A DNA stretch of 64,000 bases from Microbacterium sp. No. 7 (GTDB lineage: Bacteria > Actinomycetota > Actinomycetes > Actinomycetales > Microbacteriaceae): positions 434,001 through 498,000 of the forward strand of contig NZ_CP012697.1 of assembly GCF_001314225.1 (NCBI RefSeq), in the 5' to 3' direction. Position numbers and translations under genes: made by a program. Each line of letters begins with the position of its first letter. The first letter of the stretch is position 1. Below the pieces are notes generated by a model, which was given only the letters and a program-made list of their open reading frames with translations, was not told the origin of the DNA and searched no databases. Positions 32,911-42,156 of this stretch are shown here, piece by piece.

Positions 32911-32981
32911 GTGCAGGAGAAAACGGCCGCGACGGCCCGCGAGCCGCACGACACGCCCGGGATCGCGAAAACGTCCTGCAT
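32911..32981. repeat. Family B 71-bp element, copy 2
   Basis: GTGCAGGAGAAAACGG at one end and CGCGAAAACGTCCTGCAT at the other, inverted relative to each other. In reverse complement it shares the first 11 bases, the core CCCGGGCGTGTCG and the ends with the copy at 11157, at identical length. It lies 86 bp downstream of the tRNA-Gly gene, in the 279-bp gap that also separates the AraC gene. Confidence 0.8.
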
Positions 32982-33067
32982 GGCGCACCGGGCGCGGGGC
33001 ACGCCGCGCCGCTACACCGCGCCGAGAGCCGGCGACGCGCGTCGGCAGGAGTGCGCTGGGTGGCACA

Positions 33068-33141
33068 TGGAGGGGCTGACGGGAATCGAACCCGCGCTGT
33101 CTGCTTGGGAAGCAGAAGTTCTGCCATTGAACTACAGCCCC
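33068..33141 (-). tRNA. tRNA-Gly (anticodon CCC), CCA encoded
   Basis: On the minus strand the acceptor GGGGCTG pairs with CAGCCCC; D arm GTTC...GAAC; anticodon arm TCTGC-TTCCCAA-GCAGA giving anticodon CCC; T arm GCGGG-TTCGATT-CCCGT. The discriminator base is T, and CCA is encoded at 33070-33068. 74 nt including CCA. Confidence 0.95.
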
Positions 33142-33205
33142 GCACCGGCCGGAGCCGACCGCACCAGCCTACCATTCACGGCCGCGGACGCCCCGGCATC
33201 ACCGC

Positions 33206-33211
33206 TACGCT
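33206..33211 (+). promoter_or_regulatory. -10 box, predicted leaderless start of dcd
   Basis: TACGCT ends 6 nt before GTG 33218. Confidence 0.5.
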
Positions 33212-33217
33212 GAACAC

Positions 33218-33823
33218 GTGCTGCTCTCCGACCGCGACATCCGGGCCGAGCTCGCCGCCGGCCGCATCGGCCTCGACCCCTTCGACCCCGCGATGGTGCA
33301 GCCCTCGAGCATCGACGTGCGGCTCGACCGGTACTTCCGGCTGTTCGACAACCACAAGTATCCGTTCATCGACCCGGCCGAGGACCAGCCCGACCTCACG
33401 CGCCTCATCGAGGTCGCGCCCGACGAGCCGTTCATCCTGCATCCCGGCGAGTTCGCGCTCGGCGCGACGTTCGAGCAGGTGTCGCTCCCCGACGACGTCG
33501 CGGCCCGTCTGGAGGGCAAGAGCTCGCTCGGCCGCCTCGGCCTCATCACGCACTCGACCGCGGGGTTCATCGACCCGGGGTTCACGGGGCACGTCACGCT
33601 CGAGCTCGCGAACGTCGCGACCCTGCCGATCAAGCTCTGGCCGGGCATGAAGATCGGCCAGTTCTGCTTCTTCCGCCTCACCTCGCCCGCCGAGAGCCCC
33701 TACGGCTCGGGCGCGTACGGCAACCGCTACCAGGGGCAGCGCGGCCCCACGGCATCCCGCTCGTTCCAGAACTTCCACCGCACCGACGTCGGCGTGAGCG
33801 ACGCGGGCGCCACCGGCGCCTGA
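33218..33823 (+). CDS. dcd: dCTP deaminase (actinobacterial type)
   Basis: 201 residues. Trimeric dUTPase-fold enzyme that deaminates dCTP to dUTP on the route to dTTP. Signature segments: [63 protein letters not shown] with the catalytic Glu, and [17 protein letters not shown]. The HST-A-G-F region resembles the bifunctional deaminase/dUTPase of actinobacteria. GTG 33218 follows a -10 box by 6 nt. Confidence 0.95.
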   Translation: MLLSDRDIRAELAAGRIGLDPFDPAMVQPSSIDVRLDRYFRLFDNHKYPFIDPAEDQPDLTRLIEVAPDEPFILHPGEFALGATFEQVSLPDDVAARLEGKSSLGRLGLITHSTAGFIDPGFTGHVTLELANVATLPIKLWPGMKIGQFCFFRLTSPAESPYGSGAYGNRYQGQRGPTASRSFQNFHRTDVGVSDAGATGA

Positions 33824-33830
33824 GCACCCT

Positions 33831-33912
33831 CGTTCCCGAGGGCCACGTTCCTTCCCGAGGGCGGATGCCGCGGCATCCCTCCTCGGGAACGAGAGATCTC
33901 CTCGGGAACGTG
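33831..33912. repeat. Local palindromic cluster E (TTCCCGAGG modules)
   Basis: Two modules CGTTCC(TT)CCCGAGGG in one orientation, a 16-bp perfect palindrome GGATGCCGCGGCATCC (33863-33878), then two modules CCTCGGGAACG in the other orientation. Lies between the convergent dcd and ferredoxin reductase genes. Confidence 0.85.
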
Positions 33913-33970
33913 CGCGGCGGCGACGCCCGTGCCGGGCGTGCCGGCATCAGGACCACGCCCCCACGAACGG

Positions 33971-34006
33971 CACGGGGCGCGGATGCCGCAGCATCCGCGC
34001 CCCGTG
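33971..34006. terminator. Bidirectional hairpin terminator between dcd and fprA
   Basis: CACGGGGCGCGGATGC (33971-33986) pairs perfectly with 33991-34006 around a 4-nt loop. It is 17 bp from the stop of the minus-strand reductase and serves both convergent genes. Confidence 0.85.
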
Positions 34007-34022
34007 AGGACCGAGCGATCCG

Positions 34023-35390
34023 TCAGCTCTGCGCGAGGGTCCCCGAGAGCGAGCGCTCGACCTGCTCGTCGCGGGGCACGACCTTCACGCGCTCGCGCGC
34101 GTACTGGTGCGTCTGGCCCAGGTGACGCTCGTGCGCGTCGAGGGCGAGCCAGCCCTCCCACGTGGTGTAGGCGACCTCGCGCTCGGCGAGGAGTGACAGC
34201 ACGTCGGCGTCGACCGTCGGCGCCTCGAGCGCGCCGGCCTGCGCGTCGGCGACGAGGTGCGTGATGGTCTCCATCGCGTCCGACTTGGTGTGGCCGATGA
34301 GGCCCACGGGGCCGCGCTTGATCCAGCCGGTGGCGTACAGGCCCGCGAAGGGCGCGTCGGTGACGCGGCCCTCGACGTTGGGCACGACGCCCGCCTTCTC
34401 GTCGAACGGGGCGCCGACGACGGGCGTGCCGTAGTAGCCCACGGCGCGGTACACGGCCTGCACGGGGATCTCGCGGACCTCGCCCGTGCTCCGGACGACG
34501 CCCTCGGCGTCGGGCGCCGTGCGCTCGAAGCGCAGGCTCTCGACGCGGTCGGTGCCGAGCACGGCGACCGGCGCGTGGTAGAAGTGCAGGTGCAGGCGGC
34601 GGCTCGCCTCGCCCGCGGGCTTCTTGCGCCACTGGTCGAGCGTGCGCAGCATGACCTTGAGCTGGTTGTTGGCGGGCACGAAGCCCTCCAGGTAGGCGAA
34701 GTCCTCGTCGTACAGCACGATGTCGACGTCGGGCACCTCGCCCAGCTCGCGCAGCTCGATCGGGGTGAACTTGATGTCCTGCGGGCCGCGGCGGCCGAAG
34801 ACGTGCACGTCGGTGACGGCCGAGCCCTCCAGGCCCTCCAGCACGTTGTCGGGCACCTCGGTCGTGCGCTGGTCGCGGCCGTGCTTGGCGAGCACGCGCG
34901 CCACGTCGAGGGCGACGTTGCCGTTGCCGATCACGGCGACCTCGGCGGCGTCGAGCGGCCAGGTGCGGGGCACGTCGGGGTGGCCGTCGTACCAGGCGAC
35001 GAAGTCGGCGGCGCCGTAGGAGCCCGGCAGGTCGATGCCGGGGATGTCGAGCGCCGCGTCGCGGATCGCGCCCGTCGCGAGGATGACGGCGTCGTAGCGT
35101 GCGTGCAGCTCGTCGAGAGCGATGTCCTTGCCCACCTCGACGTTGCCGATGAGGCGGATCTTGCCCGAGTTGAGCATCTCGTGCAGCGAGTCGACGATGC
35201 CCTTGATGCGCGGGTGGTCGGGCGCGACGCCGTAGCGGATGAGGCCGTACGGCGCGGGCAGCGACTCGAACAGGTCGATCGCGACGGTGCCGCCGGCCTC
35301 GGCGACCGAGTTCGAGAGGATGTTGCCCGCGTAGATGCCGGCGGGTCCGGACCCGACGATCGCGACGCGCAGGTTCAGGGGTGAGCTCAT
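34023..35390 (-). CDS. fprA: NADPH-ferredoxin reductase (FprA type)
   Basis: 455 residues, full length for FprA/adrenodoxin-reductase-like enzymes. FAD motif VAIVGSGPAGIYAG (about 9-22); NADP region VAVIGNGNVALDVARVL (about 155-171); conserved ATGWIKRGPVGLIGHTKSDAMET near residue 370. It passes electrons from NADPH to ferredoxin. Last gene of the minus-strand sulfate cluster, so it likely supplies the ferredoxin-dependent sulfite reductase encoded at 42153. Confidence 0.95.
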   Translation of the reverse strand: MSSPLNLRVAIVGSGPAGIYAGNILSNSVAEAGGTVAIDLFESLPAPYGLIRYGVAPDHPRIKGIVDSLHEMLNSGKIRLIGNVEVGKDIALDELHARYDAVILATGAIRDAALDIPGIDLPGSYGAADFVAWYDGHPDVPRTWPLDAAEVAVIGNGNVALDVARVLAKHGRDQRTTEVPDNVLEGLEGSAVTDVHVFGRRGPQDIKFTPIELRELGEVPDVDIVLYDEDFAYLEGFVPANNQLKVMLRTLDQWRKKPAGEASRRLHLHFYHAPVAVLGTDRVESLRFERTAPDAEGVVRSTGEVREIPVQAVYRAVGYYGTPVVGAPFDEKAGVVPNVEGRVTDAPFAGLYATGWIKRGPVGLIGHTKSDAMETITHLVADAQAGALEAPTVDADVLSLLAEREVAYTTWEGWLALDAHERHLGQTHQYARERVKVVPRDEQVERSLSGTLAQS

Positions 35391-35438
35391 GAGTGGTCTT
35401 TCCTACGGAGTGAGGGGACGGACGAAACGATAGTCGTG

Positions 35439-36197
35439 TCAGCTGGATGCCGGCACGGAAGCACGCAGCTCTTCGGGCGCATAGACGCTCAGCGCGACGA
35501 CGTCGCCCACGACGACGACGGCGGGAGAGCGCACCTTGCGGCGTGCGGCCTGGTGGGCGATCGACGCGAGCGTGCCGATCGTGACGCGCTGCCCGTCGCC
35601 GAAGCCGTCCTCGACGACCGCGACGGGGCAGTCGGCGCCGCGCTCGCCGCGGGCGAGCACCATCGCGGAGTGCGCGAGGGTGCCGACGCCCATGAGCAGC
35701 ACGACGGTGTGGTCGCGGCCGCCGCCGATCTCGCCGATCTGGTCGTGACCGGTCACGACCGTGAACGACGTGGCGATGCCGCGATGCGTGAGCGGGATGC
35801 CGGCGATCGCGGGCACCGCGATGGCGCTCGTCACGCCCGGCACGATCTCCGCGTCGACGCCGTGCGCCCGGCAGTGCTCAAGCTCCTCGGCGCCGCGCCC
35901 GAAGACGTAGGGGTCGCCGCCCTTGAGCCGCACGACGCGCTTGCCGTCCTGCGCCAGCGTCACGAGCAGCTCGTTGATGGCGTCCTGCGGCACGGCGTGG
36001 TGGCCGGGCGTCTTGCCGACGTCGACGATCTCGGCGTCGAGCGTGACGCCCTCGGCCGCGAGGCCGTCGAGCACGGCGCGTGCGCCGAGCCGGTCGGCGA
36101 CGATGACGTCGGCCTCCTGCAGGGCGCGCAGGCCGCGCAGCGTGAGCAGCCCGGGATCCCCGGGGCCGGCGCCCACGAGCGAGACGAATCCGGTCAT
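35439..36197 (-). CDS. cobA: Uroporphyrinogen-III C-methyltransferase (SUMT)
   Basis: 252 residues, single-domain SUMT making precorrin-2 from uroporphyrinogen III, the first step to siroheme. Motifs: VGAGPGDPGLLTLRG at the N-terminus, VDVGKTPGHHAVPQDAIN, RLKGGDPYVFGRGAEE, and VVPGVTSAIAVPAIAGIPLTHRG. ATG overlaps the permease stop (ATGA). Placed within the sulfate operon to feed siroheme to sulfite reductase. A second SUMT domain lies in the fusion at 62739. Confidence 0.94.
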   Translation of the reverse strand: MTGFVSLVGAGPGDPGLLTLRGLRALQEADVIVADRLGARAVLDGLAAEGVTLDAEIVDVGKTPGHHAVPQDAINELLVTLAQDGKRVVRLKGGDPYVFGRGAEELEHCRAHGVDAEIVPGVTSAIAVPAIAGIPLTHRGIATSFTVVTGHDQIGEIGGGRDHTVVLLMGVGTLAHSAMVLARGERGADCPVAVVEDGFGDGQRVTIGTLASIAHQAARRKVRSPAVVVVGDVVALSVYAPEELRASVPASS

Positions 36198-37090
36198 CGG
36201 CTTCCTCCTTGCAGCAGTCCACGGCGGCGCAGCAGGCGGCGTTCCACCGGGTTGAACACCAGCAGCTCGACCAGAATTCCGATGAACAGGATGAGCAGGA
36301 TGGTCGCGAGCACGCCCGCGAGGTCGGCGAGCTCGCGGCTCTGCTGCAGCATCGCTCCCAGTCCGAAGCCGATCGTGCCGCCCATCGCGATGATCTCGGC
36401 GGCCATGAGCGAGCGCCACGAGAACGCCCAGCCCTGCTTGAGGCCCGCGACGTAGCCGGGCAGCGACGCGGGCAGCACGATGAACAGGGCCTGGTGCACG
36501 CGGCCCGCGCCGAGCACGTGCCCGACACGGCGCAGCTGCGGCGGCACCTGGTCGACGCCCGCGGCGAGGCCGTTGACGATCGAGGGGATCGCGCCCATCA
36601 GGATGACGAAGTAGACCGTGGCGTCCGAGAGCCCGAACCAGATGATCGCGGCCGGCACCCAGGCGACCGACGGCAGCACCTGCAGGCCCGAGACGATGGG
36701 GCCGACGGCGCGGCGCAGCCAGCGCACCTCGGCGAGCAGCAGGCCGAGCGGCGTCGCGACCGCGATCGCGATGAGGAAGCCGATGATCCCGCGCTCGAGG
36801 CTCGTCGCGACGGCCGTCTGCAGGCGGTCGGTCTCCCACGCCGAGCCGAGGGCGCCCAGCACGTCGAGCGGCCCGGGCGCGATGTCGGGCCGGGGCTGCA
36901 CGATGACGGTGTAGAGCTGCCACAGCACGAGCAGCACGACCACGAAGACGATGGGCGGGATGGCGGATGCCGCCACCTTGCGCCACGCGATGCCCGAGCG
37001 CTGCTCGTCGGTCTGCAGGCGGTCGAGGCCGGCCTCCAGGCTGCGCAGGTCGTCGGCGGGAGGCGCGGTGAGGGCGGAGTCACGCGGCAT
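36194..37090 (-). CDS. ABC transporter permease (SsuC/NrtB family)
   Basis: 298 residues, about six membrane helices with the permease EAA-like loop near PASLPGYVAGLKQGWAFSWRSLMAAEII. The family takes up sulfonates, taurine, nitrate or bicarbonate. Context (between cysND and cobA) makes a sulfur compound most likely. An N-terminal cytoplasmic stretch of about 40 residues precedes the first helix. Start overlaps the ATPase gene by 11 nt. Confidence 0.9.
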   Translation of the reverse strand: MPRDSALTAPPADDLRSLEAGLDRLQTDEQRSGIAWRKVAASAIPPIVFVVVLLVLWQLYTVIVQPRPDIAPGPLDVLGALGSAWETDRLQTAVATSLERGIIGFLIAIAVATPLGLLLAEVRWLRRAVGPIVSGLQVLPSVAWVPAAIIWFGLSDATVYFVILMGAIPSIVNGLAAGVDQVPPQLRRVGHVLGAGRVHQALFIVLPASLPGYVAGLKQGWAFSWRSLMAAEIIAMGGTIGFGLGAMLQQSRELADLAGVLATILLILFIGILVELLVFNPVERRLLRRRGLLQGGSR

Positions 37091-37991
37091 TGCGGCGGAT
37101 CTCCGTTCGCAGGTGGCCCGTGATCTCGGTGGCGAGGGCGCCGACCTCGGGCGATTCGATGCGGCGGCCGACGGTCTTCTGCACGCGCCATTCGCGGGCG
37201 ATGCGGCCGGGCCGGCTCGACAGCAGCACGACGCGCTGGCCGAGGCGCACGGCCTCGCGCACGTTGTGCGTGACGAAGACGATCGCGCGGCCCGTCGCGC
37301 GCCACACGTGCTCGAGCTCCTCGTGCAGGAGGTCGCGGGTGATGGCGTCGAGCGCCGCGAACGGCTCGTCCATGAGCAGCACGGGACGGTCCTGGGCGAG
37401 GGCGCGGGCGAGGGCGACGCGCTGGCGCATGCCGCCCGACAGCTCGTGCGGGCGCTTGTCGGCGGCATCCGCGAGGTTCACGGTGTCGAGCAGCGCGAGC
37501 GCCTGCTCGCCGCGCTCGCGGCGGGGCACGCCGCGCAGCCGCAGCGCGAGCTCGACGTTGCGCCGTGCCGTGAGCCACGGCATGAGCGCGGAGTCCTGGA
37601 ACATGAACGCCGCACCCTCGGGGGGCGTCGTGATGCCGCCGCCGGTGGGGGCGTCGAGCCCCGCGATGAGGTTGAGCAGCGTCGACTTGCCGCAGCCCGA
37701 CGCGCCGAGCAGGCACACGAACTCGCCGGGCAGGATGTCGAGGCTCACGTCGTCGAGCACGAGCGCGCCGCGGCCGAACCGCTTGCTCACGTGCTCGAGC
37801 CGCACGGCCGGCTCGGGGGGAGGAGCGGGCGCGGGCGGCGGCGCCGTCATGTCGAAGCTCGGGCCGAGCAGGTTCGGCACCGTGGATGCCGGGGTCGCGG
37901 CGGTCTGTGCGCCGGGAGCCTGCCCGCCGGCGGTCTGCGCCGCGGGCGCCGGCGCGGAGCGGCGCGCGGGGGAGCTGTTCTGCACGCTCAC
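37080..37991 (-). CDS. ABC transporter ATPase (SsuB/TauB family)
   Basis: 303 residues. Walker A GASGCGKST, Q-loop FMFQDSALMPWL, signature LSGGMRQRVALARAL, Walker B VLLMDEPFAALD, switch His in FVTHN. The first 60 residues are an Ala/Pro-rich low-complexity extension not usual in this family. GTG 37991 overlaps the stop of the binding-protein gene (GTGA). Energises the importer with the neighbouring permease. Confidence 0.92.
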   Translation of the reverse strand: MSVQNSSPARRSAPAPAAQTAGGQAPGAQTAATPASTVPNLLGPSFDMTAPPPAPAPPPEPAVRLEHVSKRFGRGALVLDDVSLDILPGEFVCLLGASGCGKSTLLNLIAGLDAPTGGGITTPPEGAAFMFQDSALMPWLTARRNVELALRLRGVPRRERGEQALALLDTVNLADAADKRPHELSGGMRQRVALARALAQDRPVLLMDEPFAALDAITRDLLHEELEHVWRATGRAIVFVTHNVREAVRLGQRVVLLSSRPGRIAREWRVQKTVGRRIESPEVGALATEITGHLRTEIRRNAA

Positions 37992-39079
37992 GGCACGTCC
38001 TCGCCCAGGCCGGCCGCCGACACGGCGGCGAGGCCGCGCTCGGCGCGCAGCCCGTTCAGCTGGCGCAGGTCGAAGAGCCCGTCGATGGAGCCCTCCTTCT
38101 GGGTGCCCGCGCGCAGGCCGCCCTCGAGCAGGGTCGCGAAGGCCGCGGCGTGCGGGTCGGACGAGAAGGCGACGTTCTCGAGCGCCCGCCGCAGCACGGC
38201 GTCGTCGAGCGGCTTGCCCGTGTCGGCGGCGAGCTTGGCGTTGATCGCGTCGGGCGCCTCGGCGGGGTGGTCGTTCAGCCAGTCGACGGCGTCGAGGTGG
38301 CCGCGCAGCAGCGCCTCGACCGTCTCGGGGTGCGCGGCGAGGAACTGCGCGCGCACGAGCAGCACCGTGGTGGGGAAGGCGCCGTCCGGCCACAGGTCGG
38401 CCTCGTCGACGAGCACGTGCCCGCCCGCGTCGAGCACGAGCCGCGACGCCCACGGCTCGGGCACCCACGCGCCGTCGAACTGCCCGCTCTGGAACAGGCG
38501 CAGGGTCTGCGCGTTCTCGGTGGGGCTCACGGTGACGTCGCCGCCGCCCGCGAGAGAGGTCTCGAAGCCCTGGTCGGCGAGCCACACGCGCAGCGCGACG
38601 TCCTGCGTGTTGCCCAGCTGCGGCGAGGCGATCGTCGTGCCGGCCAGGTCGGCGGCCGTGTCGATGCCGTCGCGCACGACGAGCGCGGCGCCGCCCGTGG
38701 TCGCGCCCGCGACGACGCGCGCCGACTGCCCGCCCGACTGGATGAAGGTGTTCACCGCCGGGTTGGGGCCGATGTAGGTCGCGTCGATCGCGCCCGCCGA
38801 GAGCGCCTCGATCGCGGCGGGGCCGGCGCTGAAGATCTGCGTGCTCAGCTCGGTGTCGCCGAGACGGTCGTCGAACAGCCCCTCCTGCACGCCGATCAGG
38901 GCCGGCGCGTGGGTCACGTTCGCGAAGTAGCCCAGGCGCAGCTCGGCGGCGGGCGTGCCGTTCGTGAGGTCGGCGGGCCCGATCACGCCCGCCTCGGCGG
39001 AGGCGACGCAGCCGGCGAGCGCGAGGGCGCCCGCGGTCAGGCCCGCCAGGGCCGTCGCGGTGCGTGCACGGCTGTTCAT
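37988..39079 (-). CDS. ABC transporter substrate-binding lipoprotein (SsuA/NMT1 type)
   Basis: 363 residues. Lipoprotein signal with LAGC lipobox (C24); the mature domain begins RLGYFANVTHAPALIGVQEGLF, the standard SsuA/TauA start. It captures the substrate outside the membrane for the SsuBC-like pair. No desulfonating monooxygenase is encoded nearby, so the ligand could be sulfate or a sulfate ester rather than an alkanesulfonate (open question). Confidence 0.9.
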   Translation of the reverse strand: MNSRARTATALAGLTAGALALAGCVASAEAGVIGPADLTNGTPAAELRLGYFANVTHAPALIGVQEGLFDDRLGDTELSTQIFSAGPAAIEALSAGAIDATYIGPNPAVNTFIQSGGQSARVVAGATTGGAALVVRDGIDTAADLAGTTIASPQLGNTQDVALRVWLADQGFETSLAGGGDVTVSPTENAQTLRLFQSGQFDGAWVPEPWASRLVLDAGGHVLVDEADLWPDGAFPTTVLLVRAQFLAAHPETVEALLRGHLDAVDWLNDHPAEAPDAINAKLAADTGKPLDDAVLRRALENVAFSSDPHAAAFATLLEGGLRAGTQKEGSIDGLFDLRQLNGLRAERGLAAVSAAGLGEDVP

Positions 39080-39149
39080 CGTTCGCCTCCTCTGCGGGGG
39101 TCGGGTGAGCGGTGGTGGGGAGTTCGGGGTCAGGCCTGCACGGCCCCGG

Positions 39150-40469
39150 TCACGGCTGCACCGTGCCGGCGGCGAGGGTCGCCCCGTCGGACGGATGGAT
39201 GACGAGGAACGAGCCGCCCGCGCGCGAGACGGCATAGGGCTCGACGGGCAGCTCGACCGCCGCGCGCACGCGTGCACGGCCGATGTCGTTGACCTCGAGC
39301 GCGGCCGTGGGGGCGAACTCGAGCGTGTCGAGGTCGCGTCGGCTCGTGATCTCGACGATCGCCTGCACGGTCGCCGTGCCGTGCTTGACGAGCACGCGCT
39401 GGCCGGATGCCAGGGGCCGCGCGTCGAGCTGGAACAGCTCCGCCTCGAAAGCCCGGGTCGGCGTCGGCGCGCTGCCGGCCGCGACGATGAGGGCGCCGCG
39501 TGCGGCATCCACGTCGTCGGCCAGCTGCAGCGACACCGACTGCGGCGCCGTGGCCTGCTCGGCCGCGACGCCGGCGATCTCGATGCCCGTGACGGTCGTC
39601 TCGAACCCGCCGGGCAGCACCGCGACGCGGTCGCCGACGCGCACGTCGCCCGCCGACACGCGGCCCGCGACGGCGCGGTAGTCGCGGTAGCGCTCGGCGG
39701 CGGCCGGATCGGCCGCGAGCTGCGGCGCCAGCCCGCCCTGCGGGCGCAGCACGAGCTGCACGGGCAGGCGGAAGGGCGCACCGGCATCCGCGTGCCCGTT
39801 GGCGCCGTCGGCGGGCAGGGTCTCCAGCAGCTCGCGCAGCGACGGGCCCTCGAACCACGGGGTGCGCTCCGAGCGCTCGGCGATGTTGTCGCCCTCCAGC
39901 GCCGAGACCGGCAGCACGTGCGCATCGGCGATGCCGAGCTCGCCCGTGAGCGTGCGCACCTGCGCCTCGACGGCGCGGAACGGCTCCTCGGCGTAGCCGA
40001 GCAGGTCGATCTTGTTGACCGCGACGATCACGTGCGGCACGCGCAGCAGCGCGACGACCGCGAGGTGCCGGCGCGTCTGCTCCACGACGCCCTTGCGCGC
40101 GTCGATGAGCACGACCACGGCGTCGGCGGTCGTCGCGCCCGTGACCATGTTGCGCGTGTACTGCACGTGCCCGGGGCAGTCGGCGAGCACGAACGAGCGG
40201 CGGCCCGTGGAGAAGTAGCGGTACGCGACGTCGATCGTGATGCCCTGCTCGCGCTCGGCGCGCAGGCCGTCGGTGAGCAGCGCGAAGTCGAACTCGCCGT
40301 GCGCGAAGCCGCGCTCGGCCGAGGTGCGGGCGACCTGCTCGAGCTGGTCGGCGAGGATCGCCTTCGCGTCGTGCAGCAGGCGTCCGACGAGCGTCGACTT
40401 GCCGTCGTCGACCGAGCCGGCGGTCGCGAAGCGGAAGAGCGTGTCCGTCTCGATGGCGGCGGTGGTCAT
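39150..40469 (-). CDS. cysN: Sulfate adenylyltransferase subunit 1 (GTPase)
   Basis: 439 residues. EF-Tu-like GTPase: P-loop GSVDDGKST (about 18-26), DCPGH, NKIDL. It stimulates CysD to make adenylylsulfate (APS). It lacks the C-terminal APS kinase domain found in CysNC fusions, which fits direct APS reduction by the CysH encoded here. Start overlaps the cysD stop (TGATG). Confidence 0.95.
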   Translation of the reverse strand: MTTAAIETDTLFRFATAGSVDDGKSTLVGRLLHDAKAILADQLEQVARTSAERGFAHGEFDFALLTDGLRAEREQGITIDVAYRYFSTGRRSFVLADCPGHVQYTRNMVTGATTADAVVVLIDARKGVVEQTRRHLAVVALLRVPHVIVAVNKIDLLGYAEEPFRAVEAQVRTLTGELGIADAHVLPVSALEGDNIAERSERTPWFEGPSLRELLETLPADGANGHADAGAPFRLPVQLVLRPQGGLAPQLAADPAAAERYRDYRAVAGRVSAGDVRVGDRVAVLPGGFETTVTGIEIAGVAAEQATAPQSVSLQLADDVDAARGALIVAAGSAPTPTRAFEAELFQLDARPLASGQRVLVKHGTATVQAIVEITSRRDLDTLEFAPTAALEVNDIGRARVRAAVELPVEPYAVSRAGGSFLVIHPSDGATLAAGTVQP

Positions 40470-41416
40470 CAGAAGTACCCGTCCTTCTTGCGGTCCTCCA
40501 TCGCCGCCTCCGAGAGGCGGTCGTCGGCGCGCGTCGCACCGCGCTCGGTGATCGTGGTGCGGGCGACCTCGGTGACGATCTGGGCGATGTCGGCGGCATC
40601 CGACTCGACGGCGCCCGTGCAGCTCATGTCGCCGACGGTGCGGTAGCGCACGGTGCGGCGCTCGACGGTCTCGTCCTCGCGCGGCGGCGAGAACTCGCCG
40701 ACCGCGCGCCACATGCCGTCGCGCGCGAACACCTCGCGCTCGTGCGCGAAGTACAGCGGCGGCAGCGTGATGTCCTCGCGCTCGATGTAGCGCCACACGT
40801 CGAGCTCGGTCCAGTTCGAGATGGGGAACACGCGCACGTGCTGGCCCGGCGTGTGCCGCCCGTTGTACAGGCTCCACAGCTCGGGGCGCTGGTTGCGCGG
40901 GTCCCACTGCCCGAACTCGTCGCGCAGCGAGATGATGCGCTCCTTCGCGCGGGCGCGGTCCTCGTCGCGGCGCGCGCCGCCGAACACGGCGTCGTGCCGG
41001 CCCGCGGCGATCGCGTCGAGCAGCGGCAGGGTCTGCAGCGGGTTGCGCGTGCCGTCGGCGCGCTCGTGCAGCCGCCCGTCGTCGATGTAGTCCTGCACGC
41101 GCGCGACCTCGAGCCGCACGCCCAGGCGCGCGACCGTCTCGTCGCGGAAGGCGAGCACCTCGGGAAAGTTGTGGCCCGTGTCGACGTGCAGCAGCGAGAA
41201 GGGCACGCGGCCGGGGAAGAACGCCTTCGTCGCCAGGTGCAGCACGACGACCGAGTCCTTGCCGCCCGAGAACAGCAGCACGGGGCGCTCGAACTCGGCG
41301 ACGACCTCGCGGATCACGTGGATCGCCTCGGCCTCGAGCAGGTCGAGCGCGTCGAGGCCTTTCGCGCCGTCCGCGGCGCCGTCCGCGGTCAGGGGGCTGG
41401 TGTCGACGATGCTCAT
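40469..41416 (-). CDS. cysD: Sulfate adenylyltransferase subunit 2
   Basis: 315 residues. ATP pyrophosphatase motif SGGKDS at about residues 51-56, then HVDTGHNFPEV, and the C-terminal RTVGDMSCTGAVES. Forms APS from ATP and sulfate with CysN. Co-translational overlaps with cysN and cysH. Confidence 0.96.
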   Translation of the reverse strand: MSIVDTSPLTADGAADGAKGLDALDLLEAEAIHVIREVVAEFERPVLLFSGGKDSVVVLHLATKAFFPGRVPFSLLHVDTGHNFPEVLAFRDETVARLGVRLEVARVQDYIDDGRLHERADGTRNPLQTLPLLDAIAAGRHDAVFGGARRDEDRARAKERIISLRDEFGQWDPRNQRPELWSLYNGRHTPGQHVRVFPISNWTELDVWRYIEREDITLPPLYFAHEREVFARDGMWRAVGEFSPPREDETVERRTVRYRTVGDMSCTGAVESDAADIAQIVTEVARTTITERGATRADDRLSEAAMEDRKKDGYF

Positions 41417-42156
41417 AGGTGCAGTCCGCATTCGGTCTTGGAGAGGCCCGCCCAGCGGCCCGAGCGGGGGTCCTCGCCCGGGGCGACGGGCTTGGTGCAG
41501 GGCTCGCAGCCGATCGAGGGGAAGCCGTGCTCCATCAGCAGGTTCACCGGCACGCGGTGCCGGTTGGCGTAGCCGATCAGGTCGTCGAAGGTCCACGCCG
41601 CGACGGGGTTCACCTTGACGAGCCCGTTGCGCTCGTCCCACTGCACGAGCGGGGTGTTCGTGCGCGTCGGGGCCTCCTCGCGGCGCACGCCCGTGAACCA
41701 CAGCTCGTAGCCGCCGAGCGCGTCGTGCAGCGGCTCCACCTTGCGGCGCGCGCAGCACAGCCCCGGGTCGCGCGCGAACAGCTTCTCGCCGAACTCGGCA
41801 TCCTGCTCGGCGACGGTCTGCTCGGGCAGCACGTCGATGATCCGCACGTCGAGCACGCGGTCGACCTCGTCGCGCGTGACACGCGTCTCGGTGAAGTGGT
41901 AGCCGGTGTCGAGGAAGAGCACGTCGACGCCGGGGAGCTGCTCGGCCACGAGGTGCGGCAGGGCGGCATCCGCCATCGAGCACGCCACGGCGCACGCGTC
42001 GACGCCGAAGCTGCGGGCGACCCACGCGACGACCTCGGCGGGCGAGGCCTCGTGGTCGGTCAGGCTGCCGAGCTCTTCGGCGCCGCGCTCGGCGATCGCG
42101 CGCAGCTCGTCGGCCGAGCGGCGCACGGCGGCGCGGGGAGCCAGGGACACGGTCAT
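41413..42156 (-). CDS. cysH: APS reductase (iron-sulfur CysH)
   Basis: 247 residues. PP-loop reductase converting APS to sulfite. Two Cys pairs (LCCARRK and GCEPC) give the [4Fe-4S] ligands of APS-type reductases; the catalytic Cys is in the C-terminal KTECGLH. That agrees with absence of an APS kinase in the operon. ATG 42156 overlaps the sulfite reductase stop (ATGA). Confidence 0.95.
   Translation of the reverse strand: MTVSLAPRAAVRRSADELRAIAERGAEELGSLTDHEASPAEVVAWVARSFGVDACAVACSMADAALPHLVAEQLPGVDVLFLDTGYHFTETRVTRDEVDRVLDVRIIDVLPEQTVAEQDAEFGEKLFARDPGLCCARRKVEPLHDALGGYELWFTGVRREEAPTRTNTPLVQWDERNGLVKVNPVAAWTFDDLIGYANRHRVPVNLLMEHGFPSIGCEPCTKPVAPGEDPRSGRWAGLSKTECGLHL

Noticed and set aside
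37988..39079. Firm call of an alkanesulfonate importer (ssuA)
   Set aside because: No SsuD/TauD-type desulfonating enzyme is encoded in the cluster, so the ligand is left open.
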